Shown: one piece after another, positions 32,417-44,802 of the stretch
Position numbering within the stretch: position 1 is the stretch's first letter
Layout: the number at the start of each line of letters is the position of its first letter
Notes under the pieces: generated by a model
What the model saw: the letters and a program-made list of their open reading frames with translations, nothing else
What the model was told of the DNA's origin: nothing
Databases searched by the model: none
Translations under genes and position numbers: made by a program
Assembly: GCA_963920575.1 (NCBI GenBank)
Contig: OY986971.1
Location: 5,123,340-5,187,339, forward strand
DNA from: Narthecium ossifragum
Taxonomy: Eukaryota > Streptophyta > Magnoliopsida > Dioscoreales > Nartheciaceae
Length of the DNA stretch: 64,000 bases
Direction: 5' to 3'

Positions 32417-33788
32417 TGTTAGCCAATATAATGGCTAACCAATCAATGATTAACATGTCAGCATAATAAATAAGGTTGACAAACTTTTAAGTTAAATTGG
32501 ACGATATCGCTCAATATACGATCAACGCCCATTGAACGATATCGCTCAATGGTAGATCATCGCCCAATGAACGACATCGTTCAAAGCATCATTCAGAAAT
32601 AAGTTCATCGTCCAATGAACGATATCGCTCACTATACGATCATCGCTTATTGAACGATATCGCTCAATAATAGATCATCGCTCAATGAACGACATCGTTC
32701 AAAGACAAGTTCATCGCTCAAAAAGATAAAATCTTTATAATCAAGAATGATTATTCTCCTCACAAAGAAAACATTTGTCATGAGCAATAATGATTTAAGA
32801 ACGATGATAGTTGTGACCATGAACGATGATTTCCTTGCATATAGTTCATCGACCAAAAGTGACAATATGTTATCGGCCAAAGATTTGGTTCAAAGATAAC
32901 AAAATGTTAGCTTTGCACAATGGAGAAGCGAAAGAATGTCAGTTAAGGAAGATAATGTTACGAACACCAACTCACTAATTCGATGCAACTGTCATCGGCC
33001 AAAAGCTTGTTACCCATATATGATCATCATCGGCCAGAAGTCTACAAGCCCAGATACAACTCTCATCGGCCAAAGCAAGGAGAGCAGAAATGAGGAAATA
33101 TCGGAGAACATGGGACACGCGGCTCATCTAGAGTGAAAGATGGAAAATAGTAGAGAACGTGATCGGCAGAAGTTATCCAACTGCTTTAGTATAAATAGTC
33201 TTCTTCTTTCACCTTGTAATCGCTCTCAAAAACTTCAACAGAGCCTGTGCCTGGTTTCATTATGTCTTTTAGGATGTTTTCCATTTCTGTAAGTTGATTA
33301 TTTCCTTAATCTAATGGCATCGTTTCTTCATTTCTTAGTTAATCTTTTACGCTTTCAGTAGTTAGATTACTGTTTTAGATGGATAATTTAGGTTTAAGTA
33401 GTTTCTTTACTTCAAGCTTTCTTTACTGTTCTTCATTAGAATAATCTACTATTAGGAGTTTTCGTTTCTTAGATTAAGTTAATTTAATGAATAGATTTAG
33501 ATGCACTTTCTGGATTTAGTAAGTTAGGTTGATCTTTATGCTTTATTTAATTAATTCTGTAATCTTAGATAATTTAAGGCTTTTCTTAGGTTAATTTAGA
33601 TTATTTTAAGTTAATCTTGATAATTAGATTATTTAATTAGGTCTAATCTAGATTTCCATATTACTTGACATCTCTGATTCGTTTATTCGAAAGAGTAGAA
33701 CTCAATTACAATCATCTGATACTTAAGTGTGGAATAGGATTTGACCTTGACTATTTGACCGGTCAACGGTTAGATTTCCTCTCTAACA
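32417..33788 (+). repeat. 5' LTR of the gypsy element
   Basis: Ends TGTTAG and CTAACA form a 6-bp inverted repeat. The primer-binding-like sequence follows five bases later. 'agtataaatagtcttcttc' near 33189 looks like the LTR's TATA box. Confidence 0.75.
32500..32720. repeat. Palindrome-rich tandem block in the gypsy LTR
   Basis: Alternating units GAACGATATCGCTCAATA, GATCATCGCCCAAT and GAACGACATCGTTC. The words are themselves near-palindromic, so the transcript would form serial short hairpins. At least five such units are visible. Confidence 0.75.
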
Positions 33789-33793
33789 TTTTT

Positions 33794-33812
33794 TGGCACG
33801 CCCAGTGGGACC
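33794..33812 (+). promoter_or_regulatory. Putative primer binding site of the gypsy element
   Basis: TGGCACGCCCAGTGGGACC follows the LTR end after a few T. The position and leading TGG fit a tRNA 3'-CCA complement; the tRNA is not identified. Confidence 0.6.
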
Positions 33813-33826
33813 TGTGTCAAGTCTTT

Positions 33827-36040
33827 ATGGAAATCGGTCAAATTGGACCAGACGGTATGGTCGTCACCAGGACTGGGTTGGATACTAACAGTGGTGGTGG
33901 AAATGCCGATCACGGCGATAGCCCACCAGTTTTAGTTGTTAGTGAAGAAGAACCTGTGATTTTTCCCCCCTTTGACCAACCACATGTACCTCCGCCCGTT
34001 CCCCCACCACACATAGAATATCGAGATAGGGTGGTGTATCGCTCTGTAGAGCGAGGGAACACATCGGCCAGAGGTGGCCTAGATCCAGGAAAAATAACGT
34101 CAAGTACAACCCAAACTATGGTCGATGAAGCTTTACATGCTAACAATCAACAAATGACTAGTTATATTGCCACTGCCTTAAGGCCTTTTATTGATACCAT
34201 GCAGACTTTTATCAATGCAACTTTATCTCAGGCAAACCCTGGGCCAAATGTTGTTAGGCCGACCATGTCAATGATGCCTATCGGCCAAAACACTACCCAA
34301 AACAATCGTCCATTTTCACCAAATACGGTCATGGGACCTGACGGGAATAACGGTTTTGTCCTTTTAATAAATCCAATGCATAGCCAAAATCGTCTCGGCC
34401 AAAATAGCCAAGTTGGCCAAACTAGTTAAACCCATCATCGGCCATCGATGAACAATGATAACAATCAAAGACCTAACTTAATCGGTCAAACATCTGGGTT
34501 GTTTCCATCGCCAACTCAAATACCTCATAATAATGAGATGTTTACTCCTGGGGGCATACCAAACAGTGGTGTCCCTCCTCTTCAAGCAGTACAAAGCGGT
34601 GTTGTTCCTTTAGGTCAGGGCATACCAATAGGTGGAATGCCTTTGGTTATGGGTGATAACATTCCTCAGAACATTCCTCCTAATGGCCAGAACCTTGTTT
34701 ACCCAAACAATGGCCAAAACCTTGTTTTCCCAAACAATGGCCAAAATATCGGCCAAAATAATAACCTAGATGCTCAAGACCCAAGGTTTTCACAGAATAA
34801 CTATGGGCAATTAGGTGGCCAAGTTAATCGGCCAGTAGGAAATAATTTTTATAATCAAAGAATGGCCGATGGTCAACGCATGGGTGATATCCCTTATCAG
34901 AATAACTATCGACCATATGAGGCACCACCGTATTATGCTCGACCACCAAACGATCAGTATGACCAAGTGTACAACAACCCTCTTTATAATCAGGCCGATG
35001 CTCTACGTGAACAAGTTGCTGAGATTTTACAAGAGAAAATAGGTTTAGGACAACCAACTACTCATCCAACTTATAGGAAGCCTTATCCCGATTGGGTTGA
35101 CCAAATGTATCCGCTTCCTAGGAACTATAAAGTTCCAGAGTTTACTATGTTCTCTGGGGTAGATGAAATATCGACCATTGAACACATAGGGAAGTTCTCC
35201 ATGCAATGTGGAGAAGTGAACGATTTTGTTAAACTTAGACTATTCCCTAATTCTTTATCCGGGGTAGCTTACTCATGGTTCATTAAGCTATCGCCCAATT
35301 CTATTCAAAATTGGCAACAAATGGAACATGCTTTTCATTCTCAATTTTATAAATCAGAACCAGAGATAACAATGGCCAATCTGGCTCAACTTAAACAGAG
35401 GCCAGATGAGAACGCTGAGTCGTTCCTACAAAGATTTAAACGAGCGAGAAGTAGGTGCTTTATTCCTTTGCCTGAAAGGGAATTTGTCAAATTCGCTCAA
35501 AGTGGATTAGCCTTTGAACTTAAAAAGAAGTTCCAAGACAGAGATTTCATCGATCTATTTCAACTGCAGACTAGCGCTATACGTTATGAACAGTTGTTGA
35601 GAGAAGAAAATCAGATGAAATCATCTTCCAAAGGAACCTACTATAGAGACACTAATTATGAAATAAACCAAGTTAGTGACGTTGATGAAGAAAACTACAA
35701 TATGGACGATGTTTGTTTGGCCGAGCTCCTTAAGGGAAAACTTTATATATGTAAAGCTTTTGCCAAACTTGAGCGAGAACTTAAAGGTAAAGAAGTAATC
35801 AGAGACGGTAAACGTCCAATGCGAAAGTTTTCTTTTGATATTTCAAAGGCCGATCAAATCTTTGATCAGTTGCTAAAAGATAAACAAGTCAAATTGAAAG
35901 ATGGACATGCTATGCCAAGCCTTGATGAAATCAAGGATAAAAGATATTGTAAGTGACATAATGCTTGGTCACATCACACTAATCAATGTTTGGCTTTCCG
36001 TAATGTTTTGCAGGATGTGATTGACTCCGGTAGGATTGGT
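33827..36040 (+). pseudogene. gypsy gag
   Basis: From the ATG at 33827 one frame continues through a TAA (34427-34429) and a TGA (35954-35956). The N-terminal half is Asn/Gln/Pro-rich with many 'GQN' words (34250-34900). The retrotransposon gag core is 'FSMQCGEVNDFVKLRLFPNSLSGVAYSWFIKLSPNSIQNWQQME...FHSQFY' (about 35190-35350). The TGA replaces a Trp-like codon in a zinc-binding motif 'YCK-HNAWSHHTNQC' (about 35946-35990). Gag would form the particle core. A short Gln-rich readthrough cannot be excluded but both stops look like decay. Confidence 0.82.
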
Positions 36041-38730
36041 TTCCCAGCCAAACACATGGGAGTTGATTCAAATCCATTCCCCAAAGCTGCTCCAGTGGGG
36101 ATGGTGTTGACTGACGTGGCAAATTTCAAATTGCCAAAGTTCAAGATCGTCATTGACGAGACTCAGGACGATAACCGTCCCGGTGTATTCGCTCGTCTCA
36201 GCCAAGACAAAGGGAAGGAACTTGCTCTTCCACATGTCTGCCCAAGATGTCATTGGGACCTCAGTCGGCCAATGACACCGTTCTCTGGGACCAAGTTTCA
36301 TCGCCTACAGTCCCGGCAATGGAACAGAATTCAGCCTCACACTTATCCAAGGAATTTTGTACTTCAGCCCTACAAGCCAAAGCGGTGGTACAACTACAAC
36401 TGCTATACCCGTCGATCGGTTCCTGTGGAAGAGATGACGAGGACTCAGTACCGTCAGTATCATAAGAAGTATGGCCAGATGATGAGGGCCAAGCAAACTC
36501 AAGAAGATGACCCAAGTCAAACTGAAGAGGCTGAGGAAATTGAGGATGATGTTGCTGGCTCCAACGCAAAAGAATCGTCCAAGAGCAAATTTTATCGTCC
36601 AAACAAGGATGAAGACGATGAGGCTGGAGGAAGCCAGGTGATACGATTTGGAACACTCCCATCTGTCATCGTCAACAACTATATTCTACCAAGTCGTCTT
36701 GGACAACCATGTCCAACTGAAAGCGACTCAGATATATCTGATATGGCCGATGATGAACCATCAGCCACATTGATCGATGAAGATGGAGAAACGTCAGCTA
36801 CCTTGGTCGATGAGGTTGAAGATTCACCACCAGTGAATTTAGTCCTCAATGATGAAGATGAATACATCGAGGTTGAAGAGAAAATCGATGTTGCCGAAGA
36901 AGCTCAGAAGAGGGGTGTGTCTACAGAACAACTACTGAAGCAGTTGTACGAAGAAGGCAATCCGGCAGTCAGACCAGGTGGCCAGCCAAGTGGCCGATAT
37001 GATTACCTAAGGGTCTATGGGGACGTGAAGGTGAAGCGTCTTGTTAGGAAAACAGAAGTCATTGCTCAGATTATCCCATCGACATCGACTACAATTGTTC
37101 CAACTGGATGGGGGGATGCAGAAGACGAGCCTATGGTTGAAGATATCGAGTGGGTAGAAATAGAAGTACCCATCAAGGTTAATGAAGAGGCTGCAAGAAG
37201 AAAGATATCTCAGAACAAGCTGTTGATGGAGCTGTACAAGGTGGGCAATCCAGCTGTCAGCACTTTAGGACAACCAAGTGGTAAGTTCGATTACTTAGTC
37301 TGTTATGGTGATCCTTTAGTAAAGAAGTGGGTTCCCAAGTCCGATGTTGCGAAGTACACTCCGCCAGCCGACAGCATGCCAATCATCCCAACTAGTTGGG
37401 ATATGGAAGCAACAGAGACACAGCAAGAACACCAGAAGAATCAACAGTGGCTATCATGGGATGGTCAAGAGAGCCCAGAAGTCATCCAGGTTGCAGCCAA
37501 AGCAAAAGGGAAAGCAATTACCCATCAACCTCAGTCATTGGCCAGTTCACGCAAGGAAGATCCCCAAGATTGGAATAGAGCTGTGTTTGAACGACCGCCA
37601 GAAGCGATGACCCGTCATCTACGACCTCTCCATATTAAGGCCGAGATCAATGGTGTCCCAGTAAGCAGAGTTTTGATTGACATCGAAGCCGCAGTGAACG
37701 TCATCCCCGCAAAGATGATGAAGAAATTGCACAAAACCGACAGCGACCTTATCCCCATGGATATCACACTAACAGGGTTCAGTGGAGTTCCAGCCCCTGC
37801 AAAGGGAATCTTGCCTTTGGACATCAAAGTTGGGAGTGTTACTAGAACGACAGCGTTCTTTGTCATGGACTCACTGACCAGCTATAATGTTCTACTCGGC
37901 CGAGACTGGATCCATGCTAGTCAGTGTGTTCCATCTTCTCTTCACCAATGTCTATTCCTATGGAACGATAAAGGAACTGTTGAATCAGTTATGGCCGATA
38001 ACATGCCCTATAGTATGGACACTCATGCTATGGAGGCATCCTTCTACGACTGCAACTATGGTCCCTTACAATTCCTTCAGATCGAGGATACACTGAAGGT
38101 AGTTTCTGAGAATGGAGTCATGCTAAGAGAGCGCGTGGCTGAACTATTCGATCCGACAAGACCAACCTCAGTGGTCTTTGCACCTAAAGTTGGCCGAGCA
38201 TCGGCCAAAAGTATGCAGTGATGGACTCATACTCTGAGAGAAATCAGGCCGCTGTAACGGCCTTAAAAGCCAAGCTAATGGCTTATCAAATAGAAGCGTT
38301 CGCCACACAAGAAGCGAACGACCTCGATTGTCTAAAGGAGATCCCCCAAGAGGACGCTGAAAGAAGTCCCCTATGGCAAACGTGGAAACATGCAAGCTCA
38401 AGATCCATTAGAAAAAATCGACCTTGGCGACGGCGAGGAGCATCGTCCAACATTCATCAGTAAGCTTATCGCCCAAGATGTAAGGTACAAACTCGTTGCT
38501 ATTTTACGTTCATATAAGGATTGTCTTGCATGGGATTATAAAGAAATGCCTGGCCTAGATAGAAATACTGTCGAGCATGAACTCCCTACTCGGCCAAATT
38601 TTAAACCATATAAGCAAGCGCCTAGACGCTTTGCTCCAAACAAAATCCCAGAAGTAAAGAAAGAAATTGAACGATTGTTGAATGCTAATTTTATTAGAAC
38701 GACCAGATATGTAGAATGGCTTTCTAATAT
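36041..38730 (+). pseudogene. gypsy protease and RT N-terminus, with duplicated linker domain
   Basis: The frame from 35990 continues to a stop at 38219-38221. Residues of a linker domain occur twice: '...LLKQLYEEGNPAVRPGGQPSGRYDYLRVYGD' (about 36930-37030) and '...LLMELYKVGNPAVSTLGQPSGKFDYLVCYGD' (about 37215-37310). The retropepsin follows at about 37650-37920 ('RVLIDIEAAVNVIPAKMM'); the catalytic DSG/DTG is replaced by D-I-E, so it is inactive. RT starts in the same frame after a frameshift patch at 38222-38390: 'DCLAWDYKEMPGLDRNTVEHELPT', 'PYKQAPRRFAP', 'EVKKEIERLLNANFIRTTRYVEWLSNI', then homology stops abruptly. Confidence 0.85.
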
Positions 38731-39336
38731 AACTCAGTTTAGAAGCATTTCTCTTCACGTGTTACATGAATATTCTATCTAAGTTTTATAGTCATCTAGA
38801 TAGCAGCTTGCTACCTTATAATTTGTCAATTTTCCTCCATTCTCTAGCATTTAGACCCCTTTTGTCAAATATACCTCAAGCTCTATGAAAACAGAGCTTT
38901 TATCATTACTTGCTCATTGCTCTTTCCAACGAGCCTTCCAAGTTTGTGACCTGACAAAAATTGTCTCAATTGGCTGAAATCGAAAAAAATAAAGAACCGA
39001 AAAGCATTTCTAGGCCAAGGTTTCAATTACAACCTTTCTGAGAACCCCCAAAATTTTCCAACAAAAACTTTTGTGATCTCCTCTGATCTTTCACCACCAC
39101 TTATAAGACCTATATGAGATTCCTTGTTTCATCACTTTTTACTGACCCTTCCATGGAGAATCTAGCTAGATACTTAACTTACCAGCTATATTTGAATTTG
39201 GCTAAGACCATATCATGAAGACTACCAATATGGCAAATTGTAGGATAAATTTAGAGGAGTCCAAAGTTACCATTTCTTATTTTCTGCCAAAATATATAAA
39301 GTGCATTAGTGGTAAGGCGATGATCAACTTCACTTA
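38731..39336. other. No gene recognised
   Basis: Sequence after the gypsy truncation. It may be intron or 3' flank of the phosphate-transporter pseudogene that lies on the minus strand at 39405-40106. Confidence 0.4.
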
Positions 39337-39401
39337 GGGCCTGTTTGGCTCCCATCCCGGATGGATTCCGGATCCCCCATTCCTTCTTGCCAAACAGGCC
39401 C
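39337..39401. mobile_element. Tiny MITE derivative, 65 bp
   Basis: GGGCCTGTTTGGC...GCCAAACAGGCCC, perfect 13-bp terminal inverted repeats around a 39-bp core. Flanked by TA/TA; the ends match the PIF-like MITE at 30890. It sits at the splice-donor side of the transporter pseudogene exon. Confidence 0.7.
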
Positions 39402-39404
39402 TAA

Positions 39405-40106
39405 CCAGTATTAGAGTCCTGTGTGGAATTGTGATAGGCTCTGCTTGTGGGTGCAGGCCTAAACACCAGCACGGATGAATAGCAGAAGAGTACTAACAGA
39501 GGAGAGGCAAGCAGCGAGGGGAAGAAGAAGAAAAAGAAGAAGATTAAAAAAGATTGATATATTCAATCATGTCTGTAATCCTCCTTACAATGCTTTAAAT
39601 AGAAAAGCCTCTCCTAATGAGGAACTCTTGACAGCTATCAATGCAAGACAAATAAGGAAACTGCTTATTAAGAAAATTCTAATTGCAGTAGATAATCTGT
39701 TTTTATTAGGAAACTCTATCGCCTCAATCTTTGCTAGAGCTGGCCGTATCCGAAGTAGAAAGATGCTTGCCTCGTCTGCTGTAGGTGAGGATCTGCTGTT
39801 GTTTCTGCTGACCTGGTTGCCTATCAAATTGTTCCCTTCATTCTCATGAACTGGCTCTCTGAAACAAATCCACAGCCATATCAAATATATAAACCAGGAG
39901 ATGGCCATAACCATCCTGGTAATGTGTTCTGATTAAATGTGATATGGTAGATCTGGAACTTGATTTGAAGTAATCTAGCAAGTGCAGGACCACAAGCCAT
40001 TCCAAGAGCACTTGCACTAACGAAACCAGCAGAAGCTTGCATGCGAATTTTAAGAGGTACGCAATCACTTATGTAATGGCAGTTAACAGCCCTTGCAGAA
40101 CCCAAC
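39405..40106 (-). pseudogene. SPX-MFS vacuolar phosphate transporter (PHT5/VPT-like), exon relic
   Basis: After an acceptor-like 'ctacag' (40107-40112) the minus strand reads '[47 protein letters not shown]', then '[10 protein letters not shown]', then in a shifted frame '[26 protein letters not shown]'. These are conserved membrane segments of plant SPX-MFS proteins, which move phosphate into the vacuole. One base is missing near 39908-39915. A solo LTR (39432-39826) splits the end of the exon; beyond it 'QDSNTG' and a GT donor-like 'actggtta' are visible, next to a MITE. No SPX domain or other exon was found within the window, so this is a fragment. Confidence 0.75.
39432..39826 (-). mobile_element. 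Solo LTR inside the transporter pseudogene exon
   Basis: Ends TGATAGGC and GCCTATCA, flanked by an exact AATTG duplication (39427-39431 and 39827-39831). Minus-strand text with 'gagtttcctaataaaaac', a pyrimidine-rich 'cttcttctttttcttcttcttcccctcgctg' and 'atccgtgctgg' is typical of short plant copia LTRs. The 124-residue frame seen in it on the plus strand is incidental. Confidence 0.88.
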
Positions 40107-42728
40107 CTGTAGTGCAGCACTCCATTATTACACGGAAAGAATTCATTCACCACATAGAACTTCTTTATTAGGATAAGCAGAGAATCACAAATGAAAAGAT
40201 GGGGAGCATCAAAGAATCAAGTTGTTTAGTAAATCTGGTTTTCAACTCATCTTCAAAAAATCATAGGATTACTTGCAAAGATGTATTTACCTGTATGAAG
40301 AGATGCATTTTTTGTTATCAGTCAGCTACTAAATCTTTATCAGAAACATCTAACACATTAAAGCCAAGATATATCCATATATGAGTTATCTAGAGGACTT
40401 TATGGTCTGAAACTTGATATGCATGCATCACTTAGTGCCTCCAAAAAGCACTCCATGTATACTTGTAATGTGCAATCATTGTTCATCCCAGAACATAGAT
40501 AAAGAGAGCAGGAAATATTGTACCTTATAGACAGGAATACCTAATTCCAACCAAGCTTAGTATATGCCCCGAGTACTAGAGAACTGCAGTTTTACCAGTG
40601 ACCCCAAATCACTGACTGCTGGTACAAGTTTTGACACATTTTTGCAGGTTTTACCTACCATCAGCTGCTAACTACCCAAGTTGCTCAACAAAAGCCACCC
40701 TAGATTTTAGTCAACCTAATAGTAAGAACTTAAAAGTATAACCCTCCAAAAAATCTTTCCATATTATCGACCATTATTATTAGACATGGAGACAGTCATT
40801 ATGTAGCTTGTGGTTAGCAGCTAAAATCAATATGCTTCACTCATAGAACAATGGAAAAGATAATATTCTCCTCTGTTTGGAACAAGTAGCATAGGTGGGT
40901 CCAAAACAACATTCATGAAAAATAAATATTGTCTTCTGGACATGTATATTCGCTGAAGATAAGTAAAGAAATATGGTCCTTGTATTTCATAATTAAATAA
41001 GTCCAGCTGCCATCCTCACTATCAAAAATACAAAACTCAAACTCTTAAACATGATTAAACTAAACAAGTAAAGAAGAGACAGAATGCTTGCACAAAATGG
41101 GATACATCTTCCTAAATAACAGGAAGCTATGCAACTAAATACAAACTATTCTAATGAGATATATAGACAAGAGGTGATTTTCAACAAACTGGATAAGCAA
41201 GTTGAAGAAACCTCACCCACATAAGAGACGACCAATAAGAAGAACCACCAGTGAATTCATACCGTAGGTCACTTATCTTTACAGCAGCTATAGACTGTCA
41301 AAATACAATAACAAATGCAAACCTTGAAATCAATGCGACCATCAAAAGCTGGAATATACAATTAAAACAAAATGTCAAGGTTTGCATTTCCTCGCATAAG
41401 GCTGTCCGGCCACTTATCTTTACAGCTATAGCCTGTCAAAATACAATAACAAATGCAAACCTTGAAATCAACGCGACCATCAAAAGTTGAAATATCTAAT
41501 TAAAACAAAATGTCAAAAGTAGTAAAAGTTAGCAACTACACTTTTGAATCTCTGCCAATACTGCTTATAAACGTTCAAGAAATTTTCTCTAAGAAAACTG
41601 AGACTACAAAATTCTTCACAACCGATAATCCACAAATTATATAAAATGTTATGTTCGCTAGCTAGAAATACTTATCGAAGAAGATTCGAGGGCAGACAGA
41701 AAACATATAAATGATATTAATTAGCAAATACAATAGAGGTAAGCTAAGCATTTTAGTATCAAAATCAAATTGACCAGAGCAAAGATAACAGTTACTAGAT
41801 AGAAACAATCAACTACAAAGAGAAATTAAGGTAAGCAATGTCATCTTAGTATGGATTCCTGTGGTTATTCTAAACTAACAAACTTCTATTGTCAAGGATA
41901 AAAACTATTGCCACAGTGAGAAAATCATGACAGGAGCCCCAAACGCCAATATATAGCAAAATCAGTGATCACCAATCTCATGAGTTGGTTCATTCCAACA
42001 TCCCAATTCAAGAGAAATCCAACTGCCACCATAGCCCATTCAAAACCTTCTATCAATTTTTTCAACTTATTTGCTACTTAGTCACTTAACAAATATAACA
42101 ACTATAAACCGCTAGATTAGTAGGAAATCAAACTGTGCACAAATATCTTTACTGCTGCAAAGCAAAACATCTCAATTTAACTGCTTATTAAACTTAAATT
42201 TTCTCCCTGTGTGAAGGGTATGTTAATTAAACTTACATGCGTCCTCTAAGAAACAATGTTAACATGCAGTCAAGCGGATAAGAGAGCTAAAGCTAAAACC
42301 AACTCCAAGCCAAGGCATGATTAAGTTACAAGAGCAGCTTTGCGAGTATTAAGCCTCGGACATGATTTTCCAAGCAAAATGAACCAAAGGTCGCACCTAT
42401 ATCAAGAGCAAAAAAAAATTTCGCATTTTTCAATCCCGGACAATGCAAAGTGCCACTACAACGGAATCAATGTCTAAACATAGCAACCGTGTGAAGCATC
42501 TGCACATGCTTGTGGACACCAGGCATCGAGCAGTTGATAAGCACCAAATGCCTTATTCGTCTGATATGTACAGCCAGCAAGCCATAAAGTAAATATCAAC
42601 ATAAAGGAAGATGAGATCTTACCAGCCAGCTGTAAATTTAAAAATTAACCTAAAACAAAATGAGATTTCTATCGTGTCTAGCGTTCTATAGATCCTTTGG
42701 GCTAAAAAAAACCAGAGAAGTACTTACT
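40107..42728. other. Intergenic or intronic sequence without recognised gene
   Basis: A+T-rich. One local duplication: 41270-41380 and 41411-41516 share 'cacttatctttacagc...gtcaaaatacaataacaaatgcaaaccttgaaatcaa' at an offset of 141 bp. The rest shows no frame with protein sense. The part next to 42728 should contain the 3' UTR of the ataxin-10-like gene. Confidence 0.5.
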
Positions 42729-44452
42729 TTATGAAATATTAACCAGCTTTGCGCGATTAGTCTTCGTATCCACCTCAACTCGCAGGCCTAACTGAGTAAT
42801 TTCAAGTGTATCAACGGGCTCTTGCAGCTGAAGTTCAGAAACTTCATGCTGGTTTTCTGCATTTCCTTCTAGCAGATTCCTCACAGCCACTATTCCCCAT
42901 TCTCTCAAACGAAGATTATCTTCATCAACAACACACTGTTGCAAAATCAATGGAATCTTTTTTCGCTGCCTGATCTTATCTTGAACTTCCGTCCTCCCAT
43001 ACATACAATTAGCAATGACAGACACCACATCCGTCCGATAGCCTTTATAAGGGCACACCTTAAGATGATTAGTCGACAACATAGCTTGACTCTTTCCATC
43101 CTTGATTGCTTTTCTAATGGTTGAAGGAGGCTCGAGTTCATCAAGAAATCCTAATAGAAGCTCTACCATCCCTGCAGCAACCAATAAATCAACAGAGCAC
43201 TCTTCATCCGGTGAAGGACTCTTCCACGCACATGCATCCCTCAAAATAGTGAGTGTATATCCAAGAACATCAGTTGATGGAGAACCCGTAGGAAGCTCAG
43301 AGTTACCTCTATAAGTAAAATCCACAAAATCATAGGCCTCCTTTAGGACATTGAATATGCCAAAGGCGAAATCATTTGAAATCATCGTCACCTCATCAGG
43401 TCGTACATTCAAGAAATCTGACAGAACACTCAATATAAATGCTTGCTCCGGGGTGAACGGTTTCTCCGCCAAAAACATTGACGAGCCAATCTCAGCAAAC
43501 AATAGAGAGAAATATGAGTCTTCCATGCAGGCTTTGCAAAGCAACCATATGAAATACTCTTCATTATAACCAGCTGTGACAAAAATAACAAAGCAACACT
43601 AATCAGTGTTCTATTCCTATCTAACCTATCACTAACAAAGCCACAATCGACACTGATGAGCATGTAGGTGCATTATGCAACTTTAACAATGAAATTTAAG
43701 CATGACATAATGCGATCGACCAATCGAATTGAAACCCCAACATTATTCGTACAAACTCCAAATCTGCTCCCAAGGATATCAAACTCAATCAAAGCAATCA
43801 TAACAAGAACTTTCAAGTTCCACAAAATTCATTATAATCTATTGAAAAGCTCAAGAACTCGCTAATAATCCAAGAACTAAGAGACTACACGCTCACCAAC
43901 GAAGGCCGTCTTAACGATCTCGACTAAGATGGGCAATCCACTCCCCGCCTCGCATAGCTCCGCCATCCTCGTCCTCCCACCCTCACTCGAACAGCACATA
44001 TCCAACACCGCACACAGTGGATCAATCAAAGCCCCAACCCTAACCCTCGCCATCTCCAAGAATCCAACGGGAAACATAGCAGCCCAGACAGCCGCCCGGT
44101 GCGGCTCTCCGGCAAGGGAGACGTTAGCCAACAACTGCAACCCCATCTTCGCCATCTCCGGCGGCGCTTCAATCACAGCGGCAGCGACTACGGACGCTCC
44201 GCCGGCGGCGAGGAAGGCATCCTGGTTGGCCACTTCGCCGGCGCAGAGATTGCGGAGGAGGCGGAGTCGCATGATGATGAGAGAAGGAGAGTTGGTGGCT
44301 GTGAGGATGGCGCCAAGGACGGCCTCTACGGTTCCAGTGGAGGCAAGATCGGCGCGGCCCTCTGGGGTTCTAGAGACTCTGATAAGCAATTCTAGGGTTT
44401 GCACATCTTCTTGTTCACGTTCTTGGTCGAGTACCAGGGCTTCCCTGGCCAT
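42729..44452 (-). CDS. Ataxin-10 family ARM-repeat protein, two exons
   Basis: Exon 1 runs from the ATG at 44452 to 43897 and exon 2 from 43573 to the TAA at 42729-42731; the intron is 323 bp with donor GTGAGC and acceptor TGTCACAG, phase 1. The join gives 466 residues, close to the usual length for plant ataxin-10-like proteins. Exon 1 encodes Leu/Ala-rich armadillo helices ('LRLLRNLCAGEVANQDAFLAAGG', 'MGLQLLANVSLAGEPHRAAVW'). Exon 2 ends with the ataxin-10 signature: 'YKGYRTDVVSVIANCMYGRTEVQDKIRQ', 'IPLILQQCVVDEDNLRLREWGIVAVRNLLEGNAENQ'. Such proteins are scaffolds; the Arabidopsis homologue is reported as needed for embryo development, so an essential housekeeping role is plausible. A TATA box precedes it. 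No lesion is visible. Confidence 0.93.
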
Positions 44453-44523
44453 GGCGTCGCCGATGGGACGAACGAAGCTTTCAATTATAGCTCCCGTGCT
44501 TTGCCTATCTTTGCGACAGTATT

Positions 44524-44531
44524 CTTTTATA
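44524..44531 (-). promoter_or_regulatory. TATA box of the ataxin-10-like gene
   Basis: Minus strand TATAAAAG, 72 bp upstream of the ATG. It predicts a transcript start near 44495. Confidence 0.6.
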
Positions 44532-44802
44532 CTCTTATGGAATTAATTGAGCGTATACACAGTCTGGGCTGTCCGGCATGATATGCAAACTTCTAAAATC
44601 AACGGAAAGTTGGAGTTTAGTCTTTTCGAGAGAAGTTATTTGTTATTTAATCTCTCTAAAATTTTTAAGTTATTTAATTTCTTTTCTAAACAGTTGAATT
44701 TTTTTATCTCTAAAATACTCTTTATATATTTTTTTTAAATGGATTAGTTGGTGGACATTAATTAGAGTGGTTGGGAATACATACATATATTCCCAATACA
44801 GG

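Larger units (their letters stand above)
32417..38730 (+). mobile_element. Ty3/gypsy retrotransposon, 3'-truncated
   Basis: A 1372-bp 5' LTR (TGTTAG...CTAACA), a primer-binding-like site, a long gag-protease frame and the first residues of RT. Everything after the RT start, including the 3' LTR, is missing; sequence homology stops at about 38730. The large gag-pol linker and low number of breaks suggest a Tat-type plant lineage, but lineage assignment is tentative. Only two in-frame stops and one frameshift interrupt roughly 4.9 kb of coding sequence, so the element is relatively young. Confidence 0.85.

Noticed and set aside
39475..39849. 124-residue plus-strand frame
   Set aside because: Falls inside the solo LTR bounded by AATTG duplications; the basic start is the complement of a pyrimidine tract.
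42939..43569. Plus-strand frames of 60-72 residues at 42939, 43102 and 43351
   Set aside because: They are antisense shadows of the ataxin-10-like exon 2.
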